This document shows positions 9,007 through 17,917 of a stretch of DNA of 64,000 nt, one piece after another (position 1 is the stretch's first letter; every line of letters begins with the position of its first letter). The notes under the pieces were generated by a model. That model had not been told where the DNA came from and ran no database searches. It saw only the letters and a program-made list of their open reading frames with translations. The position numbers and the translations under genes were made by a program. The stretch spans positions 1-64,000 of the forward strand of contig NZ_CP091853.1 in the NCBI RefSeq assembly GCF_022059845.1, written 5' to 3'. This DNA comes from Terrirubrum flagellatum. GTDB taxonomy: Bacteria; Pseudomonadota; Alphaproteobacteria; Rhizobiales; Beijerinckiaceae.

Positions 9007-10215
9007 CTACGGGCCATTGATCGTCGCGCCGGACCGGCCCGATATGAAAAGGCGCGCGGCGATCGGAACGGCGCAAAGCGCTAACACCGCATTGATGAGG
9101 AAGATCAATCCAAGCCCACTGGTGTTGGCGATGAGGCCAAGAAGAGGCGCAAGGATACCAAGCGCGAGATCGATGAAGGCGGTGTAGACGCCCATCGCAA
9201 GGCCGCGCGACTCCACCGGCGCTCGGCTAACCGCTTCCATCCCGAAGCCGGGATAGACGAGCGCGTATCCGAAGCCAGCCAGCGCAGCTCCGATAAAAGC
9301 TAGCCACTTATAAGGGGAGAGCCAGATCAGCATCATGCCCAAGCTGTGAATGACAACGAAGATCATCGCCGTTCGCGCCCCACCGACGCGATCGGGCAAA
9401 GATCCAAAGATTACGCGCGCAACCATCAGCGCGGCGGCAAAGGCGGTGAAGGACAGCCAGGCGGGCTGCCAGCCGCGTTGAACGAATAGCAACACCGCAA
9501 ACGCCGTCATGGTTCCGTAGCCGACGCCGGCGAAGGCCATGCCGAGGCCTGGAAGCCAGACGGCTTTCCAGACTTTTGCAATCGCTTTCTGTCCTTGCGA
9601 GAGAGGTTTCGACGCGGGGATCACCGCGACCATCGCGAGCGTCACAATGGTGCCCATGAAGGTCACGACTCCGATCGAGGCGAAGCCGTAGACGTCAAAC
9701 ATAAAACTTCCGAAGGGCGCGCCGAGCGCAAGCGCTACGAACATCGCCGTGCCGATCCACGCGATCATCTTGCCGGCGTGTTGCGGGCCTGCCAGCGCCA
9801 GACACCAGCTCTGGGCGCCGGTCATGATGAAGCTCTCGGCTCCGCCGAGGAGAGCGCGACCTATCAGCAATATCGACACCGACAGGATCGGCCTGCTCAC
9901 CGAGAGAAGGGAAAGGAGATAGAAAACGCCCGCAAGCGCGGCCAAGATCAATCCAGTGATCACGGCGCTCTTTGGACCGCGCCGATCCGAGACCGCGCCT
10001 GACCACAACCGCGATAGAAGCGACGCAGCGAATTGGGCGCCCGAGACGAGACCAACCATGAACGGCCCGAGGCCGAGGCCGTCATGGATGTGCAGGGGCA
10101 ACGCCGGCAGCGCCGCGCCGGTCACGAGAAACACTACGAAGACAGAAGCCATCAAAGACAGCACGGATCTGTCGATCGGCGAAACCGTCCCTTCGGACAT
10201 GGTCAGCGACATCAT
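9007..10215 (-). CDS. MFS transporter (YhhS/YfcJ-like)
   Basis: 402-residue inner-membrane secondary transporter with about 12 hydrophobic segments and an MFS loop motif near residue 75 (SGAVSDRRGPKSA). The N-terminal half resembles the YhhS/YfcJ sugar or drug efflux branch. ATG 10215 has AGGGAA five bases upstream. It is only 3 bp from the aldehyde oxidoreductase genes and probably leads that operon, so it may move the aldehyde or acid, or protect against it (inference). Confidence 0.8.
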   Translation of the reverse strand: MMSLTMSEGTVSPIDRSVLSLMASVFVVFLVTGAALPALPLHIHDGLGLGPFMVGLVSGAQFAASLLSRLWSGAVSDRRGPKSAVITGLILAALAGVFYLLSLLSVSRPILSVSILLIGRALLGGAESFIMTGAQSWCLALAGPQHAGKMIAWIGTAMFVALALGAPFGSFMFDVYGFASIGVVTFMGTIVTLAMVAVIPASKPLSQGQKAIAKVWKAVWLPGLGMAFAGVGYGTMTAFAVLLFVQRGWQPAWLSFTAFAAALMVARVIFGSLPDRVGGARTAMIFVVIHSLGMMLIWLSPYKWLAFIGAALAGFGYALVYPGFGMEAVSRAPVESRGLAMGVYTAFIDLALGILAPLLGLIANTSGLGLIFLINAVLALCAVPIAARLFISGRSGATINGP

Positions 10216-10544
10216 TTGTTCCCTGGCCCGTCACCCGTCACTGCCCCTGAGCGCTGCATCATCGCTTCGGGGTCACGCGCGCCTTCGATCTGGATCGCAG
10301 CTGAGCTTGTCGCGATCTCATCCAAGTCTTCGCGGCAAGACGTAGCGAAAGCGAACCGATATTCTCATCAAAACGGCCAAGACTGCGCGTGTCCGAGCGA
10401 AGGGGGAGAGACTTCGAGGCCTCGGCCGAGCGTGCGCTTTTCCATCCTGTTTCTCCTCAACTTTCGTTCGGCTTTTATCGCTGCAGTATGGCCGCGCGAG
10501 ACCGTTGTTGGGGCTGGTTTGATTTTCGAAACCTCAGGCGGTTT
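10216..10544. other. Gap between CMD protein and MFS transporter genes
   Basis: About 330 bp upstream of the MFS/aldehyde oxidoreductase operon. I see no supportable gene, only frame shadows. A promoter for the minus-strand MFS-paoABC unit is expected here, but I cannot place it. Confidence 0.3.
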
Positions 10545-11324
10545 TCAATTGGGATGTCGTTTTTGAAACACGCTGCGAAAAATAGGGGCGGCCGAAAACG
10601 CATTTGGCCAACCGGCGTAGTAAGCGAGGTGGCTCAACGCTTCGGACGCTTCCTGGCGCGTCAATCCGTTATCCATCGCCCGATTGAGATGGTATGGAAT
10701 TTGTTCGACGCGACCCGCAGCGACCAAAGCGCTGACCGTGACGAGACTGCGGTCGCGTGGCTTCAAGTCTGGGCGCAGCCACAGATCGCGAAACAGAATG
10801 TCGGCGGTATCGCGGACAAGGCCTTGCGAAGCGGGTCCCGTTCCTTCCGCAACGCGCGTGGCGCGATCGGTTTCGCTCTTTTCATCGAGCGGAAGGAGCG
10901 TCGGTGAGGCGAGTGGCAATTGCGACGCTATTATTGAACGTGACTCGAATACCGATTTTGCAGCGACGGCAGCACTCATCGCGTTGGCCCAACCGGCATA
11001 GAATGCGAGGTGCGTGATGGTTTCCGAAATCTCCGCTGGGGTAACACCGTTATCGAGTGCAAGAAGCAGTTGGCGCGCCATCAACACCTGCTGGTCACGC
11101 GCAATCACGGTCGCCACGGTGACAAGGCTGCGGTCGCGGGGCGAAAGATCGGGGCGTTTCCACAGCCCTTCGACCAGCTTTTCCTCGCCGTATCGATCAA
11201 GCGCTGGCGCGACTGCTTGAAGCTCGTGGCGCGTCAGACCGACCGTTTGAGCGGAGGCTATGCTTGCATTCATCGACGTCGCCAGAGCGATAGCGGTAGT
11301 CGCTTTCATGAGCAGGCCTCTCAT
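10545..11324 (-). CDS. Exported protein with two carboxymuconolactone decarboxylase domains
   Basis: 259 residues. A signal-peptide-like N-terminus ends near SIASAQT. Two tandem CMD repeats follow, each with a [11 protein letters not shown]-type motif and a LAFYAGW/LAYYAGW motif (near residues 55-135 and 165-250). CMD proteins range from gamma-carboxymuconolactone decarboxylases to AhpD-like peroxidase partners; the AhpD CxxC is absent here, which argues against the peroxidase role. An internal ATG at 11309 has a better-placed ribosome-binding site. It follows the cupin gene by 24 bp. CMD-cupin pairs near LysR and oxidoreductases are common, but their function is mostly unknown. Confidence 0.78.
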   Translation of the reverse strand: MRGLLMKATTAIALATSMNASIASAQTVGLTRHELQAVAPALDRYGEEKLVEGLWKRPDLSPRDRSLVTVATVIARDQQVLMARQLLLALDNGVTPAEISETITHLAFYAGWANAMSAAVAAKSVFESRSIIASQLPLASPTLLPLDEKSETDRATRVAEGTGPASQGLVRDTADILFRDLWLRPDLKPRDRSLVTVSALVAAGRVEQIPYHLNRAMDNGLTRQEASEALSHLAYYAGWPNAFSAAPIFRSVFQKRHPN

Positions 11325-11348
11325 TCTATTTATTCTCTCCCAGGAGAT

Positions 11349-11810
11349 TCAGCGGAACTGCTCATCGGTGACTGGCTCCAGCCAGTCGACATTTTTGCCG
11401 TCCAGCGTCGGCGTCACCGCGATATGGCTCATGGAATTGCCAGCGGTTGCGCCGTGCCAGTGTTTGACGCCGGGCGGCGCCCAGATCACATCTCCGGCTC
11501 TGACCTGGATTTTCTCACCGCCTTCCTGCTGAACCCAGCCGGTTCCAGAGGTGATGATGAGGGTCTGGCCCGCTGGATGGGTGTGCCAGTGAGACCGCGC
11601 TCCGGGTGCGAACTCGACCTGACCCGCCCCGGCGTTGTTGTATTCGTTCGGCGCAAATAACGGGGTGACAGCCACGGCTCCTGTGAAATTCGCCGCTGAA
11701 CCTATCGACGATGACCGAGCGCCATTCGGAGACACCTTCAGGGTCTGCGCCTCGACGAGCGCCGGCGCCAGCAGCGCCGCGGATAAAGCTATCGTCATAG
11801 GTCTTCGCAT
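11349..11810 (-). CDS. Exported cupin-domain protein
   Basis: 153 residues from ATG 11810. It has a signal peptide ([21 protein letters not shown]) and one cupin barrel with metal-binding motif 1 [13 protein letters not shown] and motif 2 [10 protein letters not shown]. Three histidines and a Gln/Glu position could bind one divalent metal. The open frame runs 36 codons further upstream without a better start. It is the first gene of the cupin-CMD unit, divergent from a LysR regulator that probably controls it. Confidence 0.8.
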   Translation of the reverse strand: MRRPMTIALSAALLAPALVEAQTLKVSPNGARSSSIGSAANFTGAVAVTPLFAPNEYNNAGAGQVEFAPGARSHWHTHPAGQTLIITSGTGWVQQEGGEKIQVRAGDVIWAPPGVKHWHGATAGNSMSHIAVTPTLDGKNVDWLEPVTDEQFR

Positions 11811-11899
11811 TCCGTCCTCTAGGGCGGCGCCGCGCGAGGCTTTTGGGGCGCGAAGCGATCGCCATTGACGGTAATCTAGCGAGTGGGTCGCTATGCGAT

Positions 11900-11925
11900 T
11901 AGGTGCTATAAGCGGCATGTACCTA
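11900..11925. promoter_or_regulatory. Candidate LysR operator in divergent promoter
   Basis: TAGGT (11900-11904) and ACCTA (11921-11925) form an inverted repeat with a 16-bp gap between the cupin and LysR genes. This is a typical location for an autoregulatory LysR site. The arms are short, so this is a weak call. Confidence 0.3.
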
Positions 11926-11941
11926 GAAGGAATTCTTCTGA

Positions 11942-12841
11942 ATGGCGGGAGAGGATCTGGCTCATCTCACTGCGTTCATCGCGGTCGCCCGCGAGCGCAG
12001 CTTTACGCGGGCGGCCAAACAGCAGGGCGTGTCTCAATCCGCGCTGAGCCAGACGATCCGCACGCTTGAAGCCCGGCTGGGATTGCGCCTGCTCACGCGC
12101 ACAACCCGGAGCGTCGCGCCGACGGAAGCTGGCGAACGCCTGCTGCAATCGATCGGTCCCCGTATCGAAGAAATCGAACTGGCGCTGGCTCAGTTGAGCG
12201 CGCTGCGCGACAAGCCAGCCGGGACGATCAGACTGACAGCAACGGACTACGCAGCCGAAGCGATCCTGTGGCCGGCGATCGGAAAACTTCTCCCCGACTA
12301 TCCCGATATCAAGGTCGAGATTATCGTCGACTACGGTCTCACCGATATAGTGTCGGAGCGCTTCGACGCAGGCGTCAGGCCTGGAGGGACTGTGGCGCGT
12401 GATATGATCGCCGTGCCAATCGGGCCGTCGATGCGCATGGGCGTAGCGGGCTCGCCGGCGTATTTTTCAAAGCGGCCTAAGCCTAAGGCGCCGCAGGACC
12501 TCACCGCGCATAGCTGCATCAATCTGCGGCTGCCGACTCACGGCGGTCTCTACGCATGGGAATTCGAAAAGCGTGGGCGCGAACTCAACGTGCGAGTCGA
12601 GGGTCAGCTTATTTTCAACACAAGCCATTTGATGTTGAATGCCGCCCTAGATGGAGCCGGATTGGTTTATTTGACAGAAGGACAGTTGCAGCCTTTTCTG
12701 GCGGACGGACGTCTGGTGCGCGTCCTCGAAGATTGGTGCGAGCCGTTTTCTGGCTATCATCTCTATTATCCCAGCCGTCGCCAGCCCACGCCTGCATTCA
12801 GCCTGCTCGTTGAGGCCCTACGATTTCGCGATCCGAAGTAG
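11942..12841 (+). CDS. LysR-family regulator
   Basis: 299 residues. The N-terminal helix-turn-helix (SFTRAAKQQGVSQSALSQTIRTLE, given here only as a locator near residues 20-43) is followed by a periplasmic-binding-like effector domain from about residue 90. ATG 11942 is preceded by AGAAGGAA. The effector domain resembles the branch that often sits divergently from cupin, CMD and oxidoreductase genes. The likely target is the cupin-CMD-MFS-paoCBA block, with an aldehyde or derived acid as effector (inference). Confidence 0.85.
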   Translation: MAGEDLAHLTAFIAVARERSFTRAAKQQGVSQSALSQTIRTLEARLGLRLLTRTTRSVAPTEAGERLLQSIGPRIEEIELALAQLSALRDKPAGTIRLTATDYAAEAILWPAIGKLLPDYPDIKVEIIVDYGLTDIVSERFDAGVRPGGTVARDMIAVPIGPSMRMGVAGSPAYFSKRPKPKAPQDLTAHSCINLRLPTHGGLYAWEFEKRGRELNVRVEGQLIFNTSHLMLNAALDGAGLVYLTEGQLQPFLADGRLVRVLEDWCEPFSGYHLYYPSRRQPTPAFSLLVEALRFRDPK

Positions 12842-12932
12842 CGGAAGAGCAGTCATTGTAGGAGCAGCATCGAGGTGCGATCAAAGATTCATCGTACTGG
12901 GGCAGTGGTTCGTCCGAAATTGACCCTGAGCG

Positions 12933-13010
12933 GACCTACAACAGCAGAATTTCGCTCCCGGAAGCTGACGTTCGTTCCGACGCGAACTTGTGACTTAGAG
13001 CCGCCGGTCG
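12933..13010. repeat. Degenerate interspersed repeat (second copy)
   Basis: Aligns with 4903-4982 over about 80 bp with conserved blocks AAGCTG, GCGAACT and AGCCGCCG. It lies in the 571-bp gene-free gap 12842-13412, between the LysR gene and rutA. The rest of that gap holds a small hairpin GGCAAC-N6-GTTGCC (13160-13177) and the larger inverted repeat listed next. Confidence 0.45.
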
Positions 13011-13217
13011 CACGCATGAGATTGCTCATGAAGGCCGACATTCGCCAACACGGATGCATTTGAGTTCAAAGACCGTTCTTCGAGCCGCCGAGTCGATCAG
13101 CAGGTGACATTGCTGTCAGGTCTTTATGGTCATCACGCCGATGCGGGAAGATTACCTCGGGCAACAAATAAGTTGCCATAAGGACAGGTCGATGCTTCCG
13201 AGAATAGAAAGAACTCT

Positions 13218-13265
13218 CCCTGCCGGAGACAACGGCTAAATTCTGGAATCAATCAGCCGGCAGGG
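13218..13265. repeat. Nested inverted repeats downstream of rutA
   Basis: CCCTGCCGG (13218-13226) pairs with CCGGCAGGG (13257-13265). An inner GGCT/AGCC pair shares bases with the outer stem, so the two hairpins could compete. It is about 150 bp after the rutA stop on the minus strand. A termination structure or an old element end are both possible. Confidence 0.35.
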
Positions 13266-13412
13266 TCATTTGTGCCACACTCCGCCGAGACAAAGCCTCA
13301 GCGGTTCAAACGGCAAGTGTCGCACTCATTGTCCAAAAGCAGGCGGCCAAGAACATAGCCGTCGCATGGTCGCTGGCGCAATCGATCAGGTATCTTCTAT
13401 CTAAAATTAGCG

Positions 13413-14522
13413 CTACGCCGCCAGCTTCACATGGTTGCGGCTCGCCATCAGCGGCTGGATATGCTCGCCGAACTGTTCGATGCCGACGATGAAATCGTCG
13501 AAGGTCAGCATGATGCCGGCGACGCCAGGGGTCGCGGCGACCTCGTCCAGCATCCGCGCGACATTGCTGTAGGAGCCGATCAGGCGAAGCATCTGCGTCG
13601 GGTGGACGGCTGACGGGTCCTGCAGCGCCCTCGCCGCATTGGCGGCCATCCGGCCCGCGGTCGAATTGGGCGCGGCCTTGGTGTCGGCGGCGGACTGGGC
13701 GCGCTGCCATTCGATCGCCTGCATGTCGGTGCCGGCGCGATAGCGCTCATACTTGGCGAAGGCCGCTTCGTCGGTCTCGTCGGCGATCACCATCAGCAGG
13801 CAGAAGGCGCCGATCTTGCGGCCGGCCTTCGCCGACGCCGCATTGAGACGGTCGACGTTCTCATTCGTCTTGCCCGTCTGGTTGATGCCGCCGCCGGCGC
13901 CGATGAAGTTGTAGTCGCACAGCTCCGCGGCGAACCGCATGCCGCGATCGCTGGCGTTCGCGGCGACGATCTCGATCTTGCTCGATGGCCGCGGACTCAG
14001 GCGGCAATCGTCCATCTGGAAAAAGTCGCCCTTGAAGTTCGAGACGCCGGTCTCCCAGAGCTGCTTGAGGATTGTCACATATTCCGTCGCGTAGTCGTAA
14101 CGCCGCGCGAAATGCGCTTCGCCCGGCCAGAGGCCCATCTGCTGATATTCCTTGGGTTGCCAGCCCGTGACGATGTTGACGCCGAAGCGGCCCGGCGCGA
14201 TCGAATCGATCGTGCTCGTCATGCGCGCGGCGAGCGGCGGCGGCAGCGTCAGAAGCGCGATCGAGGCGAAAAGCTGGATGCGGTTGGTGACCGCAGCGAT
14301 GCCCGCCATCAGCGTGAAGGCTTCGAGATTATGCACCCAATATTCGCTGGGGCCGTCAAAGCCGCGCAGCTTGATCATGGCGAGCGCGAAATCGAGCCCG
14401 TAATGCTCGGCTCTCTGCGCCACCGTGCGATTGAGATCGAAGGTCGGATAAGTCTTCGGCGAGGTGGTCGAAATCAGCCATCCGCGGCTGCCGACAGGAA
14501 CAAAAACGCCGATCTTGGTCAT
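13413..14522 (-). CDS. rutA: RutA-type FMN-dependent pyrimidine/amide monooxygenase
   Basis: 369-residue LLM (bacterial luciferase-like) oxygenase closely resembling E. coli RutA along its whole length: KIGVFVPVGSRGWLIST, DFALAMIKLRGF, SIAPGRFGVNIVTGWQPKEY, FKGDFFQMDDCR, MLDEVAATPGVAGIMLTFDDF. RutA opens the uracil ring at N3-C4 using FMNH2 from a reductase, giving ureidoacrylate (family knowledge). No rutC, rutD, rutE or rutG is nearby. Instead the gene is surrounded by a different set of amidohydrolases, so the substrate may be another cyclic amide. A 27-bp dyad lies 100 bp upstream and is shared with the flavin reductase operon at 28-29 kb, which likely supplies the FMNH2. Confidence 0.88.
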   Translation of the reverse strand: MTKIGVFVPVGSRGWLISTTSPKTYPTFDLNRTVAQRAEHYGLDFALAMIKLRGFDGPSEYWVHNLEAFTLMAGIAAVTNRIQLFASIALLTLPPPLAARMTSTIDSIAPGRFGVNIVTGWQPKEYQQMGLWPGEAHFARRYDYATEYVTILKQLWETGVSNFKGDFFQMDDCRLSPRPSSKIEIVAANASDRGMRFAAELCDYNFIGAGGGINQTGKTNENVDRLNAASAKAGRKIGAFCLLMVIADETDEAAFAKYERYRAGTDMQAIEWQRAQSAADTKAAPNSTAGRMAANAARALQDPSAVHPTQMLRLIGSYSNVARMLDEVAATPGVAGIMLTFDDFIVGIEQFGEHIQPLMASRNHVKLAA

Positions 14523-14621
14523 GCTGATCGATCCTTCCGGATGCTTGAAGCCGGCTGGGCCGGCCGGCGCGCTGCGCCATGGGGCGGATCATTCCGGGGC
14601 CCGTGAAGCCGACCAATCGCA

Positions 14622-14648
14622 TTTTTTTCATCGCGCTCATGAGAAATA
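14622..14648. promoter_or_regulatory. 27-bp dyad, copy 1 (rutA / ABC importer divergent region)
   Basis: TTTTTTCA-N9-TGAGAAAT (arms 14623-14630 and 14640-14647). It has the same spacing as three other copies in this block, whose consensus is GATTTCTCA-N9-TGAGAAATC. It lies 100 bp upstream of rutA and 265 bp upstream of the ABC binding-protein gene. The rest of the 390-bp divergent gap holds no gene. Confidence 0.55.
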
Positions 14649-14912
14649 GTCTGCGGCGCGGCCGGATCGTCAGCGCATGGTCATCCCTGGCGCGGCTGGC
14701 GCGCGAGCGGGCGGCATGATCGGTTTCGCGCCGTCCGGCGCCCGAGACGACGGCGCCGGACGGTTCCTGCGTCGATGGGGATGCGCGCCGCGCAGGACGA
14801 CGCGGCTTTCAAGAAATTGTCACGCCTGCGATGAAAATTGCTCATTTGGCCGGTCCCCCGTTCCTGACGACCATTCCGGAGGCTTCATGGAAGCTCTGAG
14901 GGGAACAGGTTC

Positions 14913-16187
14913 ATGTCCACGGGCGCGAAAGGCGGCGTCAACCGTCGCATTCTTCTCAAAGGCGCCGCGGCTGCGGCGGGCGCGGTCGTCGGCGCGCCGA
15001 CGATCTGGGCGCAGAACATCAAGGATGTGAAGATCGTCCATCTCGGTCAGTCCTATTCGACGATCCAGAACATTGCGAAGAAGGCGAACGAGGATCTGGG
15101 CTTCACGGTCGAGATGCAGACGGTCGACACCGCTACACAGATCAACCGCCTGCTGACCCAGCCGCAGACGATCGACGTGATCGATCTCGGCAATACCTCG
15201 ATGAAATATGTGTTCGGCCGTGACGTCGTGCAGGCGATCCCGGTGAAGAGCTACAAATGGTGGGACAAGACCGTCTCGCTCTTCACCACCGGGACCTATC
15301 AGAACGGCAAGCCCTATACTCTGCAGGGCTTCGCGCCGATCAAGTCGCAATATTATACTGCGAGCGACGGCAAGCAATATTCGCGCACGCCGACCGACTG
15401 GCTCGTCGGCGTCCCGCTTTACTACAACGCCGACACGCTGGGTGTGCGCACCGATCTGGTGAAGCGTCCGGTCTCGAGCTGGGCTGATCTCCTGAGCTCC
15501 GATTTCAAGGGGCGCGCCGCTCTCCAGGACGGCATCTTCGTCGGCGTGCCCGACGCGGCCATGGCGCTCGAAGCCAATGGCGACGTGACCTATGTCGACA
15601 AGGGCAATATGACCAAGGAAGAGATCGACAAAACCATCGCCAAGCTGATCGAATACAAGAAATCCGGGCAGTTCCGCTCCTTCTGGACGAATTTCGATCA
15701 GTCGGTGCAGCTCATGGCGTCAGGCGAAGTGGTGATCCAGTCGATGTGGTCGCCGGCGGTGACGGAAGTCCGCACCCGCGAGATCCCCTGCATCTTCCAG
15801 CCGCTGAAGGAAGGCTATCGCGGCTGGTACATCATGATGATGCAGATGAAACATCTGAACGGCTTGAAGCGCGACTGCGCCATGGAATACATGAACTGGT
15901 TCAACTCGGGCTGGGCCGGCGCCTTCATCTCGCGGTCGGGCTTCTACAACACCGTGCTCGACAATGTGAAAAAGCACCTCACGCCGGCCGAATATGACTA
16001 TTGGTACGACGGCAAGCCGGCGTCGGAAGACATCATGAATCCATTCGGCCGCCGCATGGAAAAGGCCGGCGTGGTGCGCGACGGCGGCTCCATGTGGGAC
16101 CGCATGAGCAACATCGGCATCTGGAACACGCTCATGGACGAGGATCGCTATCTCACGCGCAAGTGGAGCGAATTCATCGCCGCCTGA
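14913..16187 (+). CDS. ABC importer substrate-binding protein, Tat-exported (PotD/extracellular solute-binding type)
   Basis: 424 residues with a twin-arginine signal (VNRRILLKGAAAAAG) cleaved near APTIWAQN. The rest is a class-D periplasmic binding fold like spermidine/putrescine or iron binding proteins, with the family phrases RPVSSWADLL and VVIQSMWSP. It is the first gene of a four-gene importer (binding protein, two permeases, ATPase). Export in a folded state may reflect a bound cofactor or simply lineage habit. The substrate is unknown; clustering with rutA and amidases suggests a nitrogen heterocycle (inference). Confidence 0.85.
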   Translation: MSTGAKGGVNRRILLKGAAAAAGAVVGAPTIWAQNIKDVKIVHLGQSYSTIQNIAKKANEDLGFTVEMQTVDTATQINRLLTQPQTIDVIDLGNTSMKYVFGRDVVQAIPVKSYKWWDKTVSLFTTGTYQNGKPYTLQGFAPIKSQYYTASDGKQYSRTPTDWLVGVPLYYNADTLGVRTDLVKRPVSSWADLLSSDFKGRAALQDGIFVGVPDAAMALEANGDVTYVDKGNMTKEEIDKTIAKLIEYKKSGQFRSFWTNFDQSVQLMASGEVVIQSMWSPAVTEVRTREIPCIFQPLKEGYRGWYIMMMQMKHLNGLKRDCAMEYMNWFNSGWAGAFISRSGFYNTVLDNVKKHLTPAEYDYWYDGKPASEDIMNPFGRRMEKAGVVRDGGSMWDRMSNIGIWNTLMDEDRYLTRKWSEFIAA

Positions 16188-16198
16188 CCGCCGAAACG

Positions 16199-17059
16199 AT
16201 GAAGCTGTCTTCGCAAAGCGTCTCATGGCTCCAGGTTGCGCCCCTGGGACTCGTGATGTTCGGCATGGTGATGCTGCCCATCATGCTGATGATCGTGGTC
16301 AGCTTCCTCGATTATGGATACGCCCAGGTCTTTCCGGCCCTGCTGTGGGACAGCTGGGCCGAGATTTTCGAGTCGCGCATCACGGTCGATCTCTATCTCA
16401 AGACCTTCAAGTTCGTCCTGATCACCTGGTCGTTGACGCTGCTTCTCGGTTTCACCGTCTCCTATTTCATCGTGTTCCATATCCGGACGGCGCGCTGGCG
16501 AACCATCTTCATGATGGCCTGCGCCATCCCGTTCTGGACCTCGACGCTGATCCGGATGATCTCCTGGATTCCCTTTCTCGGCCGCGAGGGGTTGATCAAC
16601 TCGCTGCTGATGAAGCTGCATGTGGTCTCGGCGCCGCTCGACTATCTCCTCTATTCCGAGTTCTCGATCCTGCTCGTCTATGTCCACACCATGGCGCTGA
16701 TGATGATCGCGCCGATCGCCAACTCAATGGCGAAGATCGAGCCGAGCGTGATCGTCGCAGCGCGCGACGCCGGCGCCAGCGAATGGCGCGTGATCACTGA
16801 CATCATCATCCCCCTGACTAAATCCGGCGTCGCGCTCGGGTCGATCTTCGTCATCACGCAAGTGATCGGTGACTATCTCGTGGTCAAGCAGATGGGCGGC
16901 AACCAGGTGCAGACCGTGGTGGGCGCGATTTCGCTTGAGCTCAACGCTTTCCAGTATCCGCCCGCCGCGGCGAAATCGGTGCTGATGCTTGCAATCGTTC
17001 TTGCGTTGGTCTGGACGATTTTGCGCGTGGTCGACATCAGGAAGGAGCTGGCGCGATGA
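16199..17059 (+). CDS. ABC importer permease (PotB-like)
   Basis: 286-residue inner-membrane permease with about six transmembrane helices. The EAA cytoplasmic loop AARDAGASEWRVITDIIIPL contacts the ATPase. ATG 16199 comes 11 bp after the binding-protein stop. The open frame extends upstream only as a shadow. Its 3' end overlaps the second permease by 4 bp. Confidence 0.85.
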   Translation: MKLSSQSVSWLQVAPLGLVMFGMVMLPIMLMIVVSFLDYGYAQVFPALLWDSWAEIFESRITVDLYLKTFKFVLITWSLTLLLGFTVSYFIVFHIRTARWRTIFMMACAIPFWTSTLIRMISWIPFLGREGLINSLLMKLHVVSAPLDYLLYSEFSILLVYVHTMALMMIAPIANSMAKIEPSVIVAARDAGASEWRVITDIIIPLTKSGVALGSIFVITQVIGDYLVVKQMGGNQVQTVVGAISLELNAFQYPPAAAKSVLMLAIVLALVWTILRVVDIRKELAR

Positions 17060-17901
17060 AGCCGCGCGATCGCGGCCAGCCGCGCCCGAAATCCTTCTAT
17101 TTCCTTGGCGCGTTCTTCTTTCTCTTTCTCGCGTTCATCTACGGGCCGATGATCGCAATCTATCTGCTGTCTTTCCAGGGGCCGACCGGCGGCATGAGCT
17201 TCCCCATGGTCGGCTGGTCGGCTCACTGGTTTCATGTGCTGGCGGCCGGGCGTGGTGGAGAGGGCGTCGGCGATGTGCCGGCGGCGTTCCAACGCTCGAT
17301 GCGGCTCGCCTTCTTCGTGTCGATCTTCACCGTAGCGGTCAGCGTCTCGGCGGGGCTCGGCTTCCGCCGCCGCTTCGCCGGCTCCAACATCCTCTTTTAT
17401 CTCGTCATCGCCAGCATGGTGATGCCAAGCATTTTCGTCGGCTTCGGCATCGCGCTTGGCTTCCGGCTGCTCGGCCTCGATCCCGCATGGTACACCTCTG
17501 GCATCCTCGCGCAGATGACATGGACGCTGCCCTTCGGCCTCCTCATTATGTTCATCGTCATGGGCCGTTTCAATCCGGCCTATGAGGAAGCCGCCACCGA
17601 TCTCGGAGCCAACAGCCGCCAGCGCCTGTTCGAGGTGATCATCCCGATCCTGCTGCCGGGGATCATCGGCGTGGCGATGGCGGGATTCACCGGCTCCTAT
17701 GACGAGTTCGCGCGCACCGGTCTCAATATCGGCAGCGCCAACACCTTGCCGATGGAGATCGCGGCGCTGACAACGATCGCCACGACGCCCGTGCTGTTCG
17801 CCATCGGCACCGTGACGACGGTCGTCTCTTTCGCGTTGATTATCACGACGCTGTTTGTCACTTCGCGCATGGTGAGGAGCCGACAGGCGCGGATCGCCTG
17901 A
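17056..17901 (+). CDS. ABC importer permease (PotC-like)
   Basis: 281-residue second permease with six predicted transmembrane segments. The EAA loop begins AATDLGANSRQRLFEVIIP near residue 180. It overlaps the first permease by 4 bp (translational coupling) and is followed after 16 bp by the ATPase. It forms the heterodimeric channel with the preceding product. Confidence 0.85.
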   Translation: MKPRDRGQPRPKSFYFLGAFFFLFLAFIYGPMIAIYLLSFQGPTGGMSFPMVGWSAHWFHVLAAGRGGEGVGDVPAAFQRSMRLAFFVSIFTVAVSVSAGLGFRRRFAGSNILFYLVIASMVMPSIFVGFGIALGFRLLGLDPAWYTSGILAQMTWTLPFGLLIMFIVMGRFNPAYEEAATDLGANSRQRLFEVIIPILLPGIIGVAMAGFTGSYDEFARTGLNIGSANTLPMEIAALTTIATTPVLFAIGTVTTVVSFALIITTLFVTSRMVRSRQARIA

Positions 17902-17917
17902 CCGGCTGGAGGTTACC

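Noticed and set aside
10033-10907. Plus-strand open frames opposite the MFS and CMD genes
   Set aside because: They are antisense shadows of clearly coding minus-strand genes in a G+C-rich sequence.
13413-14522. A complete canonical rut (uracil) operon around rutA
   Set aside because: No RutC, RutD, RutE or RutG homologue is seen in the window; only RutA-, RutB- and RutF-like proteins are present.
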